Shown: in pieces, positions 26,046 to 35,933 of the stretch
Position numbering within the stretch: position 1 is the stretch's first letter
Layout: the number at the start of each line of letters is the position of its first letter
Assembly (NCBI RefSeq): GCF_000744095.1
Contig: NZ_JQLI01000001.1
Span: 3,720,001 to 3,784,000 of the forward strand
Reading direction: 5' to 3'
DNA: 64,000 nucleotides
DNA from: Cupriavidus necator A5-1
Lineage (GTDB): Bacteria; Pseudomonadota; Gammaproteobacteria; Burkholderiales; Burkholderiaceae
Notes under the pieces: generated by a model
The model's input: the letters and a program-made list of their open reading frames with translations, nothing else
Told to the model about the DNA's origin: nothing
The model's database searches: none
Position numbers and translations under genes: made by a program

Positions 26046-29000
26046 CTACTGCCGGATAGCAAAATCCACCCGATTGGGCGCGCCCTTGTCCTTGATGCCT
26101 TCGGCGCTCAGCTTGGGCGCGGTCAAGAACAGCCGGCTTTCGGGCACCTTGCCCTCGCGCTCCAGCGCCTGCTTGACTACCAGCGCACGCTGCTCGGCAA
26201 GGCGCCTCAGGTCAGCCTCGGTAACGGTAGCGTTGGCCATCAGCAGTCGTTCCATTTCCTCGGGCGGCAAGGACTTGGTAAAGCCGATGAAGTTGCGCGG
26301 CTTCTTCATCGAAGCGCGCTTGTAGACCTCTTCCAGGTACTTCGGATATTCCTGCTTCGACACCTTGATCTCGGCGCCCTGCTCGCCCGCCTCGCCGTCG
26401 CCCGCTTCATCGCCGGCCTGGGCGCTGGCGCGCAGGTCGCGCCGCTTCTGCTCGGCCACGCGCGCGTCCAGCCAGGCGCGGCGCGCGCCGGTTTCGTCGG
26501 TGGCCGGATCGATGCGGCCGCTGATCTCCAGCCGCAGCGCGGGGCGGTCGTTCAGTGCCTGGCCGAGCTTGCCGATCTTCTCCCTGGCCGCGGGCGTCAG
26601 GGTCGAAGTGCCGGGTGCGAACTCGACATAGCCGAGTTCTTCACTGCCACCGCCGCCGAATGCCGACGCGATCAGCGCGAACGGCGAGGTGATCGCCTTG
26701 GTCAGCAGGTTGACGATCACGCGCGCGATCACGCCGCCGATGCTGAACTCCGGGTCCGACAGCGAACCCGACACCGGGAGGTTCACATCGATCACGCCGT
26801 TGCGGTCCTTGAGCAGCGACACCGCCAGCAGCACCGGCAGCTTGGTCGCATCCGGGCTGTCGACGCGATCGCCGAAGGTGAGCTGGTCCAGGAACAGGTG
26901 GTTGCTGGCATCGAGCTTGCCGTTCTCGATCTTGTAGGCCACGTCCACGGTCAGCTTGCCTTTGGTGATCGGGTAGCCGGCGTACTTGGCCGCGTAGGGC
27001 GTGAGCCGCGTCAGCTCCACGCCCGAGGCCTTGGCGGCGATGTCCAGGAACAACTGCTCGCCGAGCGGGTTGATCTTGCCGCTGATATTGACCGGGGCAT
27101 CGTCGTCGATGCGGCCGTCCAGCAACAGGTCGGCCGGCGTGGGATCGCCCGACGACACCTTGGACACCGAACCCTTCATGCCGGTCAGGTTGGCGGTGTA
27201 GTTGGGCTTGACGAAGAAGTCCGAGAAATTGATGTTGCCCTGGCTGACCGACACCCCGCCGATGCGGACCTGCGGCTTGGGTCCGCCCGGCTTCTGCTCG
27301 ACCTGGGCGGTGCGCGTGCCGCCGGCCTGCACCGGCGGCGTCGCCGGCGCGGACGCCGGGTTGGCCTGCGTCAGGCTGGTGGACGGCGCCGCCTCGCCCT
27401 TTGCCGCGCCACCGGCCATCACGTCCTGCAGGTTCAGGCGGCCGTTGGCGTTCAGGATCACCCGCGCATAGAAGTCAGACAGCGCGACATTGCCCAGGCT
27501 CACGCGCATCGGGCCCTTGCTCTCGTCCATCGCGAAGTCGATGCCCGACACCGCCAGCGAACGCCAGCGCAGGAAGTCGTCGCCGCTGATGCGGTCGACC
27601 GTGCGCACGTTGCCGGACAGCACGTTGCCGGCGAATTGCGCCGCGATGGGCTTGCCGGTGGGCGCGTCAACGTTGAGCTTGCCCTTGACCGTCAGCGTGC
27701 CGCTGCGCAGCGCGGCGTTGAAGCGGTCGGCCAAATAGGGCTGCAGCGGGCGCATTTCCACCTCGCGCAGGTCCAGCTGCAGGCGGCTGGCCGGGACGGT
27801 CGGCAGCACCGAGCCGTCCACGCCGATCACGCCGCGCCGGCCTGACTCCGCATGCAGCTTGACCGGCACCGCCGCCGGCGTCAGCGGCCAGGCGATGGCG
27901 CCGGTGGCGAGCGCGATATTGCGGAACTCGTGGATCACCGGGCGGCCGCGGTTGGCCTCGGCCGGCTGGTAGTCCGCCAGGCGCGCGCTGCCGCCGTCGA
28001 CGGTGACCTTGCCGATATTGGCTTTCCAGACGCCGGCGGCCGGCGCGCCGTTGGCGGTGGCTGCGGCCGGTGCGGCCTGGCGCGGCGTGGCGCGCGCCTG
28101 CTGCGCCGATTCCGTGGCCCAGAGCCGCGCCATCTCGATCAGCTGGCCGCGGTGGTCGCGCGTGGCGGCGATCTGCGGCTGTGCCAGCGTGACCTGACTG
28201 GTGGCGAAAGTCTGCTTGGCGAGGTCGAACTGGATATCTTCCAGCACCAGCTTTTCGGCGCGCAGCAGCGGCAGGTTGGCGCCCTCGCGGTCGGCGGCGG
28301 CGCGCTCGCGCGCGCGGCGGCTGGCGCGCGGGGTGGCGTCGCCGTTGGCGGCGGGCTGCGCCTGCGTGTCGCCGCCGGTGCGCGCTGCCGCCGGGACCGG
28401 CATCGTCACCGGCTCGCGCGTGGCGACATAGAGCGGCGCCAGCTCCAGCCGCGACTTTTCCAGCACGAACTGGAATTGCGGCGTGGCCCAGGCCATGCGG
28501 TAGTGCAGCTCGGCATTGACCGCGGTCTCGCCGAACTGGCTGCGCAGCTCGCGCGGCCACCACGCGGCAAAGCCCTGCGGGCGCAGGCCGGTGGTTTCGA
28601 GCGTGCCAGCCAGCGTGCCGTCGCGCAGCAGCAGGTCGCCGGTATGGTGCAGGGTCTGGCCGTCGGCCACGGTGAGCGTGGCTTCAATGTGGGCGGGCTT
28701 GTCGCCATCGCCGGCAAAGCCCTTGACCTCGGCATCGAGCGGGCCCAGCGCCAGCTTGCCAGGGCCGGACGGCGCCAGCGCGTCTTCAAACCCCAGCTTC
28801 GCCTGCTTCACGACGATACGGTCGACCGCATAGCGCCACGGCTCGTCTTTCTTTGCCGTCGCGGCCGGTGTGCCGGGCTGCGCTTGCACGCCCGACGCCG
28901 CGGCGGGCGCTGATGCCGGGGCCGGTGCCGGCGCCACGCCATCGGTCGACTTGCTCACCGCCTGCGGCAGGAACGCGGTCGCCAGGTTCAGCGTGCCATC

Positions 29001-30014
29001 CGCGCGCCGCGCGGCCTCCACGCCCAGCCCTTCGATTTCCACGCTGCGCAGTTGCGCGCGGTGCGCCAGCGGCTCGAGCTTGCCGATGTCGACCGCCAGG
29101 CGGCTGGTCTTGATCAGCGGCCGGCCGGCGCGCGTGCGGATATCCGCATCGCGCAGCGCGGCCGTGCCCATCAGCAGCATTTCCTGCGTGTCCTTCTGCT
29201 GGCGGAACGTCACCGCCAGGCGCGTATCGAGCTTGCCGGCCTTGACCTCGGCATCGCGCAGCGGCGGCGCGAACGCCATGAAGCGCGTCAGGTCGAGCCC
29301 GTCCAGGTTGACGTTCAGCCGCGTCTGGCGCGAATCGGCAAAGGGCAGCACCTCGCCGTCGAGCGCCAGCGGCGTGCCGTTGACCTGCGCACTCAGCGTG
29401 GGCCGGGTGACGATCTCCACGTCGTGCGGCAGGTTGGACAGGAACGGCAGCGTCAGCGTCAGGTGGTCGACGCGCAGGCTGGTATCGAGCAGCTTGTCGT
29501 CATAGCTGAAGCTGCTGCCGGTCACGGCAATGTTGTTGACCGAGAAGCGCGCGGGCTTGGCATCGGCCGGCTTGGGCGGCTGGGCCGCGAACTTGTCCTG
29601 GACATCGGCAAAGCTCACGCGGCCGTCGGCGCCGCGCGCCACGCGCACGGCCAGGCGGTCGATATGCAGGTTGTCGACCACCGGCGCCAGGTGCCACACC
29701 GACGCCAGCGAGGTATTGGCCTCGGCCTCGCCCAACGTCAGCGCGGGGGTCTTGCCGTCGCGCTCGTAGATGGTCAGGTCTGTGAGCGTGGCCGCCAGCT
29801 CGAACGGGCGCACATGCGCCTTGCCCAGCGTGACCTTACGCCCGAGCGCCTCGGTGGCGTTCTTTTCGATCAGGTACTTGAGCAGCGGCGGCCCGCCGAA
29901 ATAGCCGGCCAGCCCGAATACCGCGAGCGCGGCCACCACGCCGCTGGCGACACGGGTAGCCAGACGGCCACGGGGCGTCGCCGCCACTGCCTGGATGGAT
30001 TGCTTGAAAGCCAT
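26046..30014 (-). CDS. Large DUF748 (AsmA-like) envelope protein
   Basis: 1322 residues. One N-terminal membrane helix (about 20-42, ASGVVAALAVFGLAGYFGG) and a long periplasmic part with repeated beta-rich segments of the DUF748/AsmA kind (e.g. RVDHLTLTLPFLSNLP, VEMRPLQPYLADRFNAALRSG, GVELTRLTPYAAKYAGYPITKGKL). The C-terminal 250 residues contain an OmpA-like region (LGYVEFAPGTSTLTPAAREKIGKLGQAL ... LRLEISGRID), usual for the family. AsmA-like proteins are thought to form long grooves carrying lipids between membranes; that role is inferred. Two Ala/Pro linkers (360-385 and 880-920) are low-complexity. The ribosome site is weak. Confidence 0.88.
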   Translation of the reverse strand: MAFKQSIQAVAATPRGRLATRVASGVVAALAVFGLAGYFGGPPLLKYLIEKNATEALGRKVTLGKAHVRPFELAATLTDLTIYERDGKTPALTLGEAEANTSLASVWHLAPVVDNLHIDRLAVRVARGADGRVSFADVQDKFAAQPPKPADAKPARFSVNNIAVTGSSFSYDDKLLDTSLRVDHLTLTLPFLSNLPHDVEIVTRPTLSAQVNGTPLALDGEVLPFADSRQTRLNVNLDGLDLTRFMAFAPPLRDAEVKAGKLDTRLAVTFRQQKDTQEMLLMGTAALRDADIRTRAGRPLIKTSRLAVDIGKLEPLAHRAQLRSVEIEGLGVEAARRADGTLNLATAFLPQAVSKSTDGVAPAPAPASAPAAASGVQAQPGTPAATAKKDEPWRYAVDRIVVKQAKLGFEDALAPSGPGKLALGPLDAEVKGFAGDGDKPAHIEATLTVADGQTLHHTGDLLLRDGTLAGTLETTGLRPQGFAAWWPRELRSQFGETAVNAELHYRMAWATPQFQFVLEKSRLELAPLYVATREPVTMPVPAAARTGGDTQAQPAANGDATPRASRRARERAAADREGANLPLLRAEKLVLEDIQFDLAKQTFATSQVTLAQPQIAATRDHRGQLIEMARLWATESAQQARATPRQAAPAAATANGAPAAGVWKANIGKVTVDGGSARLADYQPAEANRGRPVIHEFRNIALATGAIAWPLTPAAVPVKLHAESGRRGVIGVDGSVLPTVPASRLQLDLREVEMRPLQPYLADRFNAALRSGTLTVKGKLNVDAPTGKPIAAQFAGNVLSGNVRTVDRISGDDFLRWRSLAVSGIDFAMDESKGPMRVSLGNVALSDFYARVILNANGRLNLQDVMAGGAAKGEAAPSTSLTQANPASAPATPPVQAGGTRTAQVEQKPGGPKPQVRIGGVSVSQGNINFSDFFVKPNYTANLTGMKGSVSKVSSGDPTPADLLLDGRIDDDAPVNISGKINPLGEQLFLDIAAKASGVELTRLTPYAAKYAGYPITKGKLTVDVAYKIENGKLDASNHLFLDQLTFGDRVDSPDATKLPVLLAVSLLKDRNGVIDVNLPVSGSLSDPEFSIGGVIARVIVNLLTKAITSPFALIASAFGGGGSEELGYVEFAPGTSTLTPAAREKIGKLGQALNDRPALRLEISGRIDPATDETGARRAWLDARVAEQKRRDLRASAQAGDEAGDGEAGEQGAEIKVSKQEYPKYLEEVYKRASMKKPRNFIGFTKSLPPEEMERLLMANATVTEADLRRLAEQRALVVKQALEREGKVPESRLFLTAPKLSAEGIKDKGAPNRVDFAIRQ

Positions 30015-30326
30015 GACGTTCCAGAAGATCTGACCCCGCTTACCGGTGCTGCACGATAGTTTGTGCCCCGGATTTCACTTTTTTGCCGACATTATCGCAA
30101 CGGATTCATACAAAGCAAAGAAAGCAAAATTGTCTGTTCAACCACTCAGACAATGAGGGACGGGCCGATCTGGTATCTTTACGGGCTTTGCGAAGCGTTT
30201 CGTCGCAAGCCTGCGGCTTACCCGCCACACCGTGCCTGCCTCACCTGCGCTGTACCCTCCGGCCACACCCTCCACGTACTCCGTGTTGCGCGCTTCGCAT
30301 GCGATCTCTTCCATGCGAGTCCATTC
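30015..30326. other. Divergent promoter region of the DUF748 and MFS genes
   Basis: 312 bases, no gene supported. It contains the inverted repeat at 30129-30154 and an AT-rich segment (30060-30140). Confidence 0.45.
30129..30154. promoter_or_regulatory. 8-bp inverted repeat with 10-bp spacer, probable operator
   Basis: Arms ATTGTCTG (30129-30136) and CAGACAAT (30147-30154), exact reverse complements. The spacing of about two helical turns centre to centre suits a dimeric regulator. It lies between two divergent genes and could control the MFS gene. Confidence 0.5.
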
Positions 30327-31646
30327 ATGTCCACCACCAGCAGTAGCGCCGCAGGTGTCGGCGCGCCGGCCCATTCCAGTGCCAGCGCGCGCCCGCTGAC
30401 CGGCCAGGATTACAAGACGCTTTCCCTCGCCGCCCTGGGCGGCGCGCTCGAGTTCTACGACTTCATCATCTTCGTCTTTTTTGCGACGGTCATCGGGCAA
30501 TTATTCTTCCCGCCGTCGGTGCCGGACTGGCTCCGCCAGCTGCAGACCTTCGGCATTTTCGCCGCGGGCTACCTAGCCCGGCCGCTGGGCGGCATCATCA
30601 TGGCCCACTTCGGCGACCTGCTCGGCCGCAAGAAGATGTTCACGCTGTCCATCCTGCTGATGTCGGTACCGACGCTGCTGATGGGCCTGATGCCGACCTA
30701 TCAGTCTATCGGACTGGCCGCGCCGGTGCTGCTGCTGGTATTACGCATCCTGCAAGGCGCGGCCGTCGGCGGCGAGGTACCAGGCGCCTGGGTATTCGTG
30801 TCCGAGCACGTGCCGGCACGGCATGTCGGCTACGCCTGTGGCACGCTGACCGCCGGGCTGACCGCGGGCATCCTGCTGGGCTCGCTGGTGGCCACCGGCA
30901 TCAACAGCGTGTTCACCCCGGCGGAGCTGGCCGACTACGGCTGGCGCGTGCCCTTCCTGATCGGCGGCGTGTTCGGCATTGCCTCGATGTACCTGCGCCG
31001 CTGGCTGCACGAGACGCCGGTGTTTGCCGAACTGAAGCAGCGCAAGGCGCTGGCGGCCGAGATGCCGCTGAAGTCGGTGGTGCGCGACCATGGCCGCGGC
31101 GTGGCGGTGTCGATGCTGCTGACGTGGATGCTGTCGGCTGGCATCGTGGTGGTGATCCTGATGACGCCGACCTTCCTGCAGAAGCTGTACGGCTTTGACG
31201 CGCGCACCGCGCTGGTGGCCAACAGCGTCGCCACGCTGTGCCTGACCGTCGGCTGCATCGTCTCCGGCGCGCTGGCCGACCGCATCGGCCCGCGCCGCAC
31301 CCTGTTCTTCGGCGGCCTGCTGCTGGCGATCTGCGCGTACGCCTTCTACACCACGATCTTCACCCGGCCGGACCTGCTGCTGCCGCTCTATGCGCTGGCA
31401 GGCTTCCTGGTCGGCACCATCGGCGCGGTGCCGTTCGTGCTGGTCAATGCGTTCCCGGCGCAGGTGCGCTTCTCGGGGCTGTCGTTCTCGTACAACGTGT
31501 CGTACGCGATCTTCGGCGGCCTGACGCCGATGGTGGTCACGCTGATGCTCAAGCACGACCGGCTGGCGCCGGCGCACTATGTCGTGGCGCTGTGCATGCT
31601 CGGCATGGTGACGGCGCTGTTCGTCAAGGACCGCTCGCGCGACTGA
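30327..31646 (+). CDS. MFS transporter, metabolite:H+ symporter (MHS) type
   Basis: 439 residues from ATG 30327 (upstream frame lacks a start with membrane-protein character). Twelve membrane segments; the MHS-type motifs are seen: ALEFYDFIIFVFFATVIGQLFF in helix 1, the loop 2-3 motif HFGDLLGRKKMF and GEVPGAWVFVSEHVP. The second-half loop RIGPRRTLF is also conserved. MHS members take up organic acids or compatible solutes (citrate, alpha-ketoglutarate, proline/betaine). Only a weak ribosome site (GCGAG). Monocistronic, closed by a strong terminator. Confidence 0.9.
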   Translation: MSTTSSSAAGVGAPAHSSASARPLTGQDYKTLSLAALGGALEFYDFIIFVFFATVIGQLFFPPSVPDWLRQLQTFGIFAAGYLARPLGGIIMAHFGDLLGRKKMFTLSILLMSVPTLLMGLMPTYQSIGLAAPVLLLVLRILQGAAVGGEVPGAWVFVSEHVPARHVGYACGTLTAGLTAGILLGSLVATGINSVFTPAELADYGWRVPFLIGGVFGIASMYLRRWLHETPVFAELKQRKALAAEMPLKSVVRDHGRGVAVSMLLTWMLSAGIVVVILMTPTFLQKLYGFDARTALVANSVATLCLTVGCIVSGALADRIGPRRTLFFGGLLLAICAYAFYTTIFTRPDLLLPLYALAGFLVGTIGAVPFVLVNAFPAQVRFSGLSFSYNVSYAIFGGLTPMVVTLMLKHDRLAPAHYVVALCMLGMVTALFVKDRSRD

Positions 31647-31668
31647 CGGCCGCATCGGCCTGAAAGAC

Positions 31669-31696
31669 AAGGGAGGGCCCGGTGCCCTCCCTTTTT
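31669..31696 (+). terminator. Rho-independent terminator after the MFS gene
   Basis: Arms AAGGGAGGGC (31669-31678) and GCCCTCCCTT (31684-31693), then T. Very stable and placed 23 bases after the stop codon. Confidence 0.9.
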
Positions 31697-31742
31697 CATG
31701 CGCGCTGCTTGTGTGTGAGCTTGTGCGTGATCACGCCTGCGC

Positions 31743-32834
31743 TCAGCGCCGGTGCTGGCGGAAGAACCGCCACATCATCGCGCTGGCATCGGGGCCGATC
31801 TCGCTGTGGTAGCCATAGCTGGCATCGCCGCCGCTCCAAGCATGGCCCAGGCCTTCCACTTCCACCAGCGTCACCAGGTCGCGGCTCCAGCGGCCGAAGC
31901 GGTATTCATGCGAGCGGCCCGGGCGCTCGCCCGCGCCCTCCTGTGGCTTGGCCGGCACACCGGCGAGCCGGTCCTCCAGCCCGTTGTAGGCCAGGAACTG
32001 GCGCGCGAGCAGGCGGCCGTTGACCGGATGCACCGCGTCGTCGGCCAGGCCGTGCAGCACCAGGGCCGGCATCTCGGGGCCGCCAGGCGTCACCCCGGCG
32101 GCATCCAGCAGCCATGACGGGTCGGCGGCCGAGCCCTGCTGCATCGCCCTGAGGCCCGCGCGCGGATTATCGGCCGCGCCGATGACCACGCCGGAGTGCA
32201 GCGCCGCGGCGGCGACCTTGCCCGGATAGCGCAGCGCCACCACGGCGGCCATGGCCGCGCCGGCCGACATGCCGGCCAGGTAGATCTCGCGCTCGCGCAC
32301 ATCGTGGCGGGCCGCCAGCGCGTCGAGCAGCGCCGCCACTGCCTGGGCTTCGCGTCCGCCTTCGGCCGCGCCCAGGTCGAACCATTGCCAGCAGCGCTGC
32401 ACCTGGCGGCGCAACGGCTGTTGCGGATAGGCAACGATAAAGCCCTCGCGCTCTGCCAGTGCATTCATGCGGGTGCCGGCGGACAGGTCGTCCGGCGTCT
32501 GGCGACAGCCGTGCAGCACCACCACCACGGGCAACGGGCCGCGATGCGCCTTGGACGGGATATAGAGGTGGTAAGCGAGCTGCGGCACCAGTTCGCCCGG
32601 CAGCGGCGCCAGGCGCAGGCGGTGCGCCTGCCAGGTGCCGGGCAGCTGGCCGGGCTCGGGCGCTGGCCTGGCAGGCCGGCGCTTGGCGGGCTTGCCAGCC
32701 GGGCGCGCCGGCGTCAGCGGATTCAGCGAATCCATGCGTTCCAGCCAGGACTTCACCTGGGCTTCCGTGCGGGCCTGCACCCGGCTCAGTCGCCGGATTC
32801 GCGCATGCCAGTCATCGGCGAGGCTTTTGGTCAT
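31743..32834 (-). CDS. PHB-depolymerase/feruloyl-esterase family alpha/beta hydrolase
   Basis: 363 residues. An Arg/Pro-rich N-terminal 70 residues precedes the esterase PHB-depolymerase domain: oxyanion loop VVVLHGCRQTPDDL, nucleophile elbow LAGMSAGAAMAA (GxSxG), Asp in LHGLADDAVHPVNG and catalytic His near the C-terminus in GLGHAWSGGD. No signal peptide, so it appears intracellular; a PHB/oligomer or other ester substrate is possible but not provable. AGGAG precedes ATG 32834. Confidence 0.87.
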   Translation of the reverse strand: MTKSLADDWHARIRRLSRVQARTEAQVKSWLERMDSLNPLTPARPAGKPAKRRPARPAPEPGQLPGTWQAHRLRLAPLPGELVPQLAYHLYIPSKAHRGPLPVVVVLHGCRQTPDDLSAGTRMNALAEREGFIVAYPQQPLRRQVQRCWQWFDLGAAEGGREAQAVAALLDALAARHDVREREIYLAGMSAGAAMAAVVALRYPGKVAAAALHSGVVIGAADNPRAGLRAMQQGSAADPSWLLDAAGVTPGGPEMPALVLHGLADDAVHPVNGRLLARQFLAYNGLEDRLAGVPAKPQEGAGERPGRSHEYRFGRWSRDLVTLVEVEGLGHAWSGGDASYGYHSEIGPDASAMMWRFFRQHRR

Positions 32835-33208
32835 GAGGACTCCTGGTCGTATGACGGAATCTCCCCCTTACTGCCTTTGTTGTTGCGTTGCAGCATACCA
32901 CAGGCGCAAGGCGGTCAAGGCGCACTTCGCGCATATACGGTATGGGTCACACCGGACTGATCTATCACCGCTACGTTGCGCGGCACCCGCCTTTGTCAGA
33001 AATGGCGGAAACGTTAAGTAGCAGATATGAAAGAACGGAGATCGCAGCCAGATAGCGTGCGTTGTTGGCGTTTTGTTTCGCCTTTGTCACCGATCTCGCT
33101 GCCGGCCCCGCCCCAGGCGGCGCCACGGCGGCCCAATTTCCCTGTGCTTGCGGCATCGAACCGCCGCTGGCCCGAACCGGCCAGCCGGGGTCATTGGGCC
33201 TCAAGGGC
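32835..33208. other. Gene-free region upstream of the esterase gene
   Basis: 374 bases between the esterase start and the end of the DUF2950 gene on the same strand. Nothing recognisable beyond the presumed esterase promoter. Confidence 0.4.
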
Positions 33209-34078
33209 TCATTGGTCCGCCACGCGCCCCCAGCCGTCGGGGGCAAAGCTGCGGATGGACCTGGCGCGCGCCGCGGTACCTGGCCCCAGGTCGCGCTGAT
33301 AGAAAACACCGTCGCTGCCAAGCTTGAAGGTATGCACGCCGGTTTCGCCGTAGCCGGCAGGCCAGGCGATAAAACCAAACTTGGCATCGCTGCCCCGGGC
33401 TGGCGGCAGCAGGCGGTAGTGATAACCGTAGAAGGCATCCTCGACAGGCGCCTCCGGGACCATCGCCAGCGCATCGGGGCCGATCGGGCTGGCGTCCTGC
33501 TCGCTGGCAGCGGGCCAATACAGGCCGTTGGTCTTGCCCGGCGTGCTGACTAGCTGGGTGGCGTAGCGGCCCTGGCCCACCTGCTGCGCGTAGCGCTCCT
33601 GTTCATCGGCCAGCACCTGCAGGGCTTCCAGGGTGACCAGTTCATTGCGCCCCAGCCGGCGGCGGCGCACTTCCTGCTGGCCGGCGCGCAGGTCGAAGGC
33701 CCAGCCGTCCTTGTGCCGCGCCAGCGGCACAAGGAAGGTCCAGCCGCTCTCCCCGACCTCCAGATGCGCCCGGCGCTCGCCTTCTGGCTTCACCGCATGG
33801 TGGCGCGCCCAGGCGCCAAGGAACTCATAGACGTCATCCCGATCGATCCCGCTGGGCGGCAGCAGCGAGCCGTACTGCTGGCCCAGCACGCGCCGCAGCG
33901 CGTCGTCGTCGCTGCGCGCGACCGCATCGCCCAGCGCCTCGGCCGCCGCGTCGGGGCTGGGGAAGGCCTGCTGCGCCAGCGCCGGCAGGCCGGCGCAGAG
34001 GCCGGCGGACAGTGCTACGGCGGCGGCGAGCGCGCGCCATCCGGCTGCAGGAAAGGGATTGCCCGTCATGCGCGTCAT
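33209..34078 (-). CDS. DUF2950 periplasmic protein
   Basis: 289 residues with a cleavable signal peptide (WRALAAAVALSAGLCAGLPALAQQ, about 14-37). The DUF2950 body contains FPSPDAAAEALGDAVARSDDD, WPAASEQDASPIGP and YGYHYRLLPPARGSDAKFGFIAWPAGYGETGVHTF. The ribosome site GGAGG lies inside the end of the preceding DUF3300 gene, seven bases before ATG 34078. DUF3300 and DUF2950 genes occur as a pair in many Proteobacteria; the function is not known. Here the partner is broken while this gene is intact. Confidence 0.88.
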   Translation of the reverse strand: MTRMTGNPFPAAGWRALAAAVALSAGLCAGLPALAQQAFPSPDAAAEALGDAVARSDDDALRRVLGQQYGSLLPPSGIDRDDVYEFLGAWARHHAVKPEGERRAHLEVGESGWTFLVPLARHKDGWAFDLRAGQQEVRRRRLGRNELVTLEALQVLADEQERYAQQVGQGRYATQLVSTPGKTNGLYWPAASEQDASPIGPDALAMVPEAPVEDAFYGYHYRLLPPARGSDAKFGFIAWPAGYGETGVHTFKLGSDGVFYQRDLGPGTAARARSIRSFAPDGWGRVADQ

Positions 34079-34081
34079 GAT

Positions 34082-35391
34082 TTACCTCCGACCATGGCCG
34101 AAATGTTCGCCGCCATCGCCGCCGTGCAGCCGGCCGCCGCCTCCCCCTTCCATCGCCCGGCCCTGGTTGAACCCGGCGGGACGCGCTTGTGGCGCCTCTC
34201 GCTGCGAAAGCGAGGTGCGCTGCGTCTGCTGGCGTACGCGCTCGCCGTTGCCGGCATCGTGCAGGGCGCTGTCACGGTTGGCATTGCGCGCGCGGTCGCG
34301 GGCCTGGGCCTGGTCCGCGCGCTGGCGCTCGGCGCCAGCCGGCCGCGGGTTCTGCACACCGCCGCCGGCCGCACCCGACTTCGAACGCTCGGCCAGCCCG
34401 CCGGCGTGGCCGGCATGGCCGGGAATTGCCTGCCCGGTGCGGCCCTCGAACGACTGTGCCGCGCGTTCGCGCGTGGTCGCGGGAGGAAGGCTCGCGATGC
34501 ACGCCACCACTGCCGGTTGGCCAGCCCCGTCTGGCGCTGCTGGTCGTAGCGCCCGCGCACCGCGGCATTGTTGTACGGCACGTTGCCACGGTTGGCGGCA
34601 TTGTGCTGCCAGTTCACGTTGGCACGGTTGACGTCCAGGCGCTGGTTGACGTTGATATTGTTGTACCGGTTCACGTTGATGTTGACGTCGTGATGGCCCC
34701 AGTCGAACCCGCCCCACAACGAGTTGACGGCCGCCACGCCCAGCCCGAAGCCGATGTTCGACACCACCGCGGTGGCAAACGCGGAACCCGGCGGCGGCGG
34801 ATAGTAGGCCGGCGGATAGGCCGGGTGCGGCCAGGCGCCGTAGACCACCGTCGGGTTGTACAAGGGCACGTACACCACCTGCGGCTTGGCCGGTTCGATC
34901 TGCACGATCGGTAGTGCCGCCGGTGGTCTGCGTGACGACCTGCTGCTGCTCGGTCGTCTTCAGCGTGCCCGCCTTTTGCGCGTGCGTGCGCAGGCGCTGG
35001 ACCGAATCCATCACATCGTTGGGCTGGGCCAGGAAGGCGTCACCGATCGACTGCACCCACTGCGGCTGCCGCCCCATCATGTCGAGCACCGAGGGGAACG
35101 CCGCCAATGACTGCACGCTCGGATCCCACGACTCGTTGCTGACCGCATTGGTCGCGGCATCGCCCGACAGGCTGGGGTTAGACTTGGATCATTGCGCCGC
35201 GGCCGCGACGTCGGCCGGATAGGTGGCCGCCATCAGCACCTGCGACAGCAGCGCATCCGGATACAGTGCGACCGGTGCGGTCAGCTGGTCGAGCTGGGCT
35301 TGCTCAGCCCGGACTGCGCCTGCGCGGTGCCCGGCGGCGCCAGCAGCATCAGCGCGAGGCACCATGCGAAGAGGTGTCTGAAACGTTGCAT
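34082..35391 (-). pseudogene. DUF3300 protein gene, broken by three frameshifts and a nonsense codon
   Basis: The original start is ATG 35391 (GGAGAG upstream), giving a clean signal peptide MQRFRHLFAWCLALMLLAPP...AQAQ. The frame is lost near 35300-35316 and resumes as QLDQLTAPVALYPDALLSQVLMAAT, the DUF3300 hallmark. At 35189-35191 a TGA replaces the Trp expected in AAAQW(S)KSNPSLSGDAA, in the same frame as the continuation DPSVQSLAAFPSVLDMMGRQ. Another frame change falls near 34906-34920 (before QIEPAKPQVVYVPLYNP), and one near 34480-34512, after which the Arg/Gln-rich tail runs to TAA at 34082. DUF3300 proteins are periplasmic and of unknown function. The combination of indels and a point nonsense makes real gene death likely. 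Confidence 0.85.
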
Positions 35392-35446
35392 GTTCGCTCT
35401 CCACAATCTGCGCAGGTAGTCACGGCCTGCGGCCCGGGTTGCGCAC

Positions 35447-35854
35447 TCAGCGACGTTGCTGCGTGCACTCGTGCCGATAGGCTTCTTCCAGGCGCTTGCG
35501 GTCGGCCTGGCGCTCCAGCGCAGGGTAGTTGCGCCCGTCGGCGGTGGTCACCGACGATTTGCCCTCGGACCACTGCGGCCCCGCGGGCAGGGCATTGATC
35601 TTGTCCAGCAATGACTGGCAGTGCTGGCGCTGCGATGCGGACAACGTGCCGTCGGTGCCTTCCACCAGGGCGTTGGCTTCATCCAGCATCCGTGGCGGGG
35701 GCGGTGCCACCATCGGCGTGCCGGCGGCAGCGGCACTACCCGCAGCGCCGGTTGCCGCACCCGATTTCGTATCACTTGCACTTGCGGCCAACACCGGAAC
35801 AGCCACGATCGCGGCGCATGCCAGCATGCCCGCCTTGAACAGAAACTTCGTCAA
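35447..35854 (-). CDS. Hypothetical periplasmic protein
   Basis: 135 residues. AGGAG seven bases before TTG 35854 decides the start (LTKFLFKAGMLACAAIVAVPVLAASA reads as a signal peptide). The mature part has an Ala/Gly/Pro-rich region, then a charged helical part (EANALVEGTDGTLSASQRQHCQSLLDKINALPAGPQW, RQADRKRLEEAYRHEC) with two Cys about 55 residues apart that could form a disulfide. No family recognised with certainty. Confidence 0.65.
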   Translation of the reverse strand: MTKFLFKAGMLACAAIVAVPVLAASASDTKSGAATGAAGSAAAAGTPMVAPPPPRMLDEANALVEGTDGTLSASQRQHCQSLLDKINALPAGPQWSEGKSSVTTADGRNYPALERQADRKRLEEAYRHECTQQRR

Positions 35855-35933
35855 ACCAGCACTCCTGAGCCGTGCGCGGTGCGTAGAGGATGCACGGGTC
35901 GCGGCACGGTGCGTTGCGAGAAACCGTCCGCCG

